DNA of 17,803 bases from Lentisphaeria bacterium. GTDB taxonomy: Bacteria > Verrucomicrobiota > Lentisphaeria > Oligosphaerales > Lenti-02. Shown piece by piece: positions 14,977 through 17,803 of the stretch (the stretch's first letter is position 1; each line of letters opens with the position of its first letter). The stretch covers positions 1 through 17,803 of the forward strand of contig JAGLDW010000088.1 in assembly GCA_023145395.1 (NCBI GenBank). The letters run 5' to 3'. The notes under the pieces are model-generated. The model made no database searches and was not told where the DNA came from. It worked only from the letters and a program-made list of their open reading frames with translations. Position numbers and translations under genes: made by a program.

Positions 14977-15920
14977 CGCACCTGGCATTGGATCCCGCCG
15001 AAGAGTTCCTTGATGGTGGCGAGCCGTTGCGGGTCGAGGTAGGGGGGATCCAACACGGTCAGATTCTCCGCGAGCCGTTCTGTCGTGCGCATTCCCACGC
15101 AACAGGTGCTCACGTTCTGAGCGAGTACATAGCGCAGGCTGGCGTCCGGCACCGAATGCGGTTGCAGGAAATCAAACAAGTTCGGGTCCGTGTATGGCAT
15201 TTTCTCGGGGAGACTGCCCTCGGCGACATGGTGCCGCACACATTCAAGAGCGGCTGGCACGCTGACTAGACCGGATTGCTTCGATGCCTGATTGAGGGGC
15301 ATCATCACCACAGTTCCCACACCGTGTTCCTGGCACAGGGGCAGCACGGATTCGGTGGCCGTCTGCAACAGTATATTGACCGTGAGCATCACCACGTCGA
15401 AGGCGCCGCTCGGAACTGCACGCTTCAGGATCTCGTGGGTTCCGTCCCCCTCCGACAGTTCGCTGATGCCGATGAAACGAACCTTGCCCTGCTCGCGCAG
15501 GCGAACCATGGCATCGTAGCACCCGTCGGACATGAATCGGTCGTAGGACTCCTGCGTGCGGAGACCGTGCCCCAGCAAAATGTCCAGGCGATCCCGACGG
15601 AGGCGCCGAAGGCTCTGCTCGGCGGAGGCAATCAGTGCCTCGGGCGAGCCGTTGTAGATGGCTTCTGGCGGCCAGCTGTCGTAGGGACGGTACTTGGTCT
15701 CCACAATGACCTCGTCATGCCCCGCAAGCGCTTCGCCGAGGACGCATTCGCTGCCCCCTCCATCGTAGTCGGCGGCCGTGTCGATGAAATTGATGCCCGC
15801 GTCAATGCATGCTCGCACTGTGTGAATGAACTGCGTGGGATTTTCCTTTGCCCCCCGTGCAGCTCCGAAACTCAGTTCGGATACCTGAAGTCCTGTGCAG
15901 CCCAGCTGTCGGTAGAGCAT
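14973..15920 (-). CDS. Aldo/keto reductase
   Basis: A 315-aa cytosolic NAD(P)H-dependent oxidoreductase of the AKR superfamily, reducing aldehydes or ketones, often sugar-derived. The catalytic tetrad is complete: D47 in NFIDTAADY, Y52, K76 in VETKYRP and H118 in LLGHGLRT. FIGIS and the C-terminal CVGMRTTERLAENL follow the family's cofactor-side pattern. The ATG at 15920 is preferred over one 19 codons earlier because MLYRQLGCTGLQVSEL is the usual AKR beginning and AAAGG lies 10 bases upstream. Its TAA overlaps the stop of the large glycosidase gene on the other strand. The two extra Cys residues in the STCCVG motif near the C-terminus are unusual. It could handle sugars released by the neighbouring glycosidases; this is inference. 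Confidence 0.93.
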   Translation of the reverse strand: MLYRQLGCTGLQVSELSFGAARGAKENPTQFIHTVRACIDAGINFIDTAADYDGGGSECVLGEALAGHDEVIVETKYRPYDSWPPEAIYNGSPEALIASAEQSLRRLRRDRLDILLGHGLRTQESYDRFMSDGCYDAMVRLREQGKVRFIGISELSEGDGTHEILKRAVPSGAFDVVMLTVNILLQTATESVLPLCQEHGVGTVVMMPLNQASKQSGLVSVPAALECVRHHVAEGSLPEKMPYTDPNLFDFLQPHSVPDASLRYVLAQNVSTCCVGMRTTERLAENLTVLDPPYLDPQRLATIKELFGGIQCQVR

Positions 15921-15963
15921 TTCCGGAAACCTTTCGAGAATGGGTTGTTGTTGTTCTGTTGTT

Positions 15964-15991
15964 ACAATGCGTCCCATTCAGAACATGACAA
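15964..15991 (-). promoter_or_regulatory. Possible promoter for the aldo/keto reductase
   Basis: On the minus strand, TTGTCA (15991-15986), a 16-bp spacer and CATTGT (15969-15964), placing transcription start near 15957 and leaving a 37-nt leader before the ATG at 15920. The -10 resembles the TATTGT of the vapBC promoter. If used, it rules out the longer reductase start at 15977. Confidence 0.4.
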
Positions 15992-16165
15992 CAACAGGCA
16001 AGAAAAAAGCCCGCTTGTTGAAACTTGTCTTACGCATTCTCGATCAGAGCCAGCCAAAAGCGGAAGCCATGGCGAAGCCGACACGAAGGACACGAAGGGG
16101 GAAATGGAGGGCGAAGCTCCCGCTGAGCCGCGCAAAGCAAAGCGTGTCCATTTCCCCTTGGAGGG

Positions 16166-16289
16166 CGAGGTTCCCGACGAGCCGTGCCCTGCGAACTGCG
16201 CACGTCGTGGACGGCCAAGGCCTGCCTCGAGGTTCCCGACGAGCCGTGCCCTGCGAACTGCGCACGTCGTGGACGCCGAGGCCTGTCTC
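16166..16289. repeat. 62-bp tandem repeat, two copies
   Basis: Copies run 16166-16227 and 16228-16289 and share CGAGGTTCCCGACGAGCC and GTGCCCTGCGAACTGCGCAC, differing at a few positions near the copy ends. The words match, in the other orientation, the repeats around 2690-2850, where the spacing of the shared word is also 62 bp. Confidence 0.9.
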
Positions 16290-16320
16290 TGCCCCAAAAC
16301 GAGATTCAAAATGTGACTAG

Positions 16321-16391
16321 TGGTTCGGGACGGCTCGTCCCGTAAGAGCTCCATAGTGCCAGGACATTTCGGCGCGGGCCGCGCCGAACCA
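16321..16391. repeat. Nested palindromes with shared outer stem
   Basis: The outer arms TGGTTCGG (16321-16328) and CCGAACCA (16384-16391) are perfectly complementary. Inside are CGGGACG/CGTCCCG with a 3-bp loop (16326-16342) and TTCGGCGCG/CGCGCCGAA with a 3-bp loop (16368-16388). The inner stems compete with the outer one. The CGGGACG...CGTCCCG core also occurs fused at 2722-2733. Confidence 0.8.
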
Positions 16392-16432
16392 CAAGGCCTG
16401 TGCTTTTCCCGTTGTTCCTCGGTAGCAGTCCC

Positions 16433-16609
16433 TCAGTTGACACTCGCAACCACCGCCGTCGCCAGCTTCTCGGACACGGAACTGGATTCCTGTAGCCCGG
16501 CTTCCAGCTTGTCGCAGAGGGTCATTAAGGCGTCGCCCTTGGCGACGATGCGCTTCTGCTCGGCGAGGGGGGGGAGCAGGGGGAGATTCTGGGACAGTCG
16601 AATTTGGAT
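16433..16609 (-). pseudogene. hsdS: Orphan C-terminus of a type I restriction specificity subunit
   Basis: About 58 codons encode a recognisable HsdS C-terminal end: LPLLPPLAEQKRIVAKGDAL followed by LCDKLEAGLQ and a helical tail, ending in TGA at 16433-16435. PPLAEQKRIV is the hallmark at the start of the second long HsdS helix. HsdS proteins are usually around 400 aa with two target-recognition domains; all of that is missing. The recognisable part begins just where the DUF3037 gene ends (stop 16611-16613), with no own start signal. Usual KVD is KGD here. It is therefore a remnant left by a recombination or insertion that joined the DUF3037 gene to the 3' end of hsdS. No hsdM or hsdR is visible. 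Confidence 0.82.
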
Positions 16610-16610
16610 C

Positions 16611-17456
16611 CTATTCAACTTTTGCGAACTCGAGGACGTCTTCTTGAGAGGTTTCAAGGATGGTGTGGACTCCGAGATCCTCAAGTGCGCTGCATACTTC
16701 ATGTGCTGCACCATTGCGCTTCCCGCGTGGGGCTTGGCGTATAACGAAGAGGACTTCATCGGGCAGGAAGCGTCTATCCCGCAATCGGATGATGCGGTTT
16801 CTCCAACCGTCCCCATGCTCAAGAATTTGCGTGCAATTCGGCTTGTCGAGATTCAAGGGCTTGATGGCTTTCCGCACCTTCTCCTGGACTTCATGAACAA
16901 ACGGCATAGCCACGTGGTAGTCCTCATCACCAATCTTTTTCTTCCGGTAGTGCCGCAGCACATCTTTTGCCCTGAAGACCTCTGTCAGCCGACGGGCCAT
17001 AACCTTTTCCTGGTACTCGTCACGAGTCGCAAACTGGCGTTCCACATAGTGTTTGAACAAGGCGTTCAACTGCTCATCGACATCATCGGTGAGAACGGTC
17101 CCAATGCCGCTGAAGCGAAACAAACTTTCCCGTGGCGCAACGATCTGGCGGAAGAACTCCACAAACTCATGGCTGCTGAAGTTCAGTTCCCGCTGCCGGG
17201 TGTCCGTGTTTTCACCGAGCATTTTCTTCAGACGCCTCATCTCGTCCAAGAAGTCGAGACGCCCCTTCCCAAAGACAGCCGCCTCCATTTCCGGAAAAAA
17301 ATGGGTGATCCGGTCTCGCCGACGGGTCTCTATCCTGAAATCGAACGTGCGTGTCTGAGCACAGGCCAACACGATACCGACATTGACGAACTCTTCCGTC
17401 TCCGGGTAGGGGAGAAAACGAACAACGGCAAAATTGCAGACCAATCTCGTTTTCAT
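16611..17456 (-). CDS. DUF3037 family protein
   Basis: A 281-aa soluble protein. The N-terminal half matches DUF3037 with the signature EEFVNVGIVLA (residues 21-31) after a short hydrophobic strand. The rest is charged and mostly helical, with a region of coiled-coil character around 90-200 (SSHEFVEFFRQIV, HYRKKKIGDEDYHVAM). The molecular function of the family is not established. DUF3037 genes commonly follow a HipA-like kinase gene, as here, with a 4-bp ATGA overlap, so the two products probably work together. It lacks a signal peptide or membrane segments. The stop codon sits at the junction with the hsdS remnant. A 406-codon open frame on the opposite strand (16320-17540) is a shadow. Confidence 0.85.
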   Translation of the reverse strand: MKTRLVCNFAVVRFLPYPETEEFVNVGIVLACAQTRTFDFRIETRRRDRITHFFPEMEAAVFGKGRLDFLDEMRRLKKMLGENTDTRQRELNFSSHEFVEFFRQIVAPRESLFRFSGIGTVLTDDVDEQLNALFKHYVERQFATRDEYQEKVMARRLTEVFRAKDVLRHYRKKKIGDEDYHVAMPFVHEVQEKVRKAIKPLNLDKPNCTQILEHGDGWRNRIIRLRDRRFLPDEVLFVIRQAPRGKRNGAAHEVCSALEDLGVHTILETSQEDVLEFAKVE

Positions 17457-17803
17457 AGTGTTTCGCTCCCGAACAGGTCATTGATGTCGCTGAACCGATT
17501 CAGCACACGCTCTATCCGTGCCAGCGTGCAGTCAGAATAGTCGGCGACCGCAGCCCACTCCTCGGGCAACTCATTCCAGTAGTCCTCGACGCTCCCACAA
17601 ATATCAGTCATTCGGTCAAGAAATGCAAGATCCCATACATCTACCGCAGCCTGCAGGCTATCCCGAAAAACATGTTTGTCTTTGACTTTCCGCAGGTCGA
17701 AAGTCAGGTCAAACGCAAGATTGTGGTCAATGATCCTCACCTCGCCGACAGCCGGCAGCCACAAGAGGTTGACGTTTCCGCCGGTCTCGTGCAGCGTTCG
17801 GGG
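17453..17803 (-). CDS. HipA-like kinase family protein, N-terminus beyond window
   Basis: The last 116 codons of a protein of the HipA-related kinase group that pairs with DUF3037. The frame is open to the right edge. HETGGNVN (residues 5-12 of the visible part), LLWLPAVGEV and IIDHNLAFD (24-32) correspond to the end of a HipA-type kinase fold, where His/Asn and Asp residues coordinate nucleotide and Mg2+. The remainder is helical (HVFRDSLQAAVDVWDLAFLD). HipA kinases phosphorylate proteins such as glutamyl-tRNA synthetase and act as toxins in HipBA; whether this branch does so is unknown. Its TGA overlaps the DUF3037 start. A TTG-started reading from 17764 would be only a fragment. Confidence 0.8.
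   Translation of the reverse strand, partial: PRTLHETGGNVNLLWLPAVGEVRIIDHNLAFDLTFDLRKVKDKHVFRDSLQAAVDVWDLAFLDRMTDICGSVEDYWNELPEEWAAVADYSDCTLARIERVLNRFSDINDLFGSETL

Larger units (their letters stand above)
15992..16432. other. Gene-free repeat and palindrome region
   Basis: About 440 bp without a believable gene. It holds degenerate GGAGGGCGAGG-type repeats from about 16100, a 62-bp tandem duplication (16166-16289) and nested palindromes (16321-16391). Frames open through it on both strands read only as translated repeat (for example EGEAPAEP). The last 40 bp before the hsdS remnant show nothing specific. Confidence 0.7.

Noticed and set aside
15962..16354. 130-codon open frame through the right-hand repeat cluster
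   Set aside because: Its content is translated repeat sequence, and it crosses the reductase promoter region.
16320..17540. 406-codon open frame on the plus strand
   Set aside because: It is antisense to the DUF3037 gene and the hsdS remnant, both recognisable on the minus strand.

Overview
The window is GC-rich bacterial DNA. It is dense with carbohydrate-active and poorly characterised genes separated by palindromes and short repeats. A degenerate repeat family whose translated reading resembles 'EGEAPDEP', the mixture of secreted oversized glycosidases, URO-D-like proteins, a LarA homologue and an aldo/keto reductase, and TTGACA-type promoters together suggest an uncultured member of the PVC group (Lentisphaerota, Kiritimatiellota or Verrucomicrobiota). 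That placement is inference from gene style only; there is no rRNA or marker gene here.

Layout. Bases 1-2408 (minus strand) hold a three-gene operon: a URO-D-fold protein, a small membrane protein rich in His pairs, and a LarA-family nickel-pincer racemase cut by the left edge. Bases 2409-2880 carry a 44-bp tandem repeat and related degenerate copies. A 954-aa intracellular glycoside-hydrolase-like protein (2879-5743, minus) follows. A good promoter lies upstream of it, and a 115-bp MITE with IS66-like ends and an 8-bp target duplication sits just outside that promoter. A secreted C45-type Ntn hydrolase (6096-7322, minus) and an orphan zinc-ribbon/two-TM protein (7576-8292, minus) come next. 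The plus strand then has galactose mutarotase (8652-9689), a 115-bp cloverleaf-like palindrome, a vapBC toxin-antitoxin pair with a readable promoter and candidate operator, and a 1362-aa secreted GH42-like glycosidase (10888-14976). An aldo/keto reductase (14973-15920, minus) converges on the glycosidase. After another repeat cluster with nested palindromes (16085-16391), the right end (minus) holds the end of a HipA-like kinase gene, a DUF3037 gene overlapping it by 4 bp, and directly behind that the orphaned C-terminus of a type I restriction specificity subunit.

How it fits together. The two large glycosidases, the mutarotase, the reductase and the LarA/URO-D operon fit sugar or glycan breakdown and conversion of the released sugar acids or alcohols. 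They are not in one operon, so this is a functional theme and not a demonstrated pathway. The vapBC pair, the HipA-like/DUF3037 module beside the hsdS remnant, the MITE and the repeat clusters mark the window as plastic accessory DNA. I saw no tRNA, rRNA, CRISPR array or complete transposase gene. The points most worth following are the IS66-type MITE, the cloverleaf element, the perfect 17-bp inverted repeat inside the vapBC leader, the HipA/DUF3037-hsdS junction and the URO-D/membrane/LarA operon.
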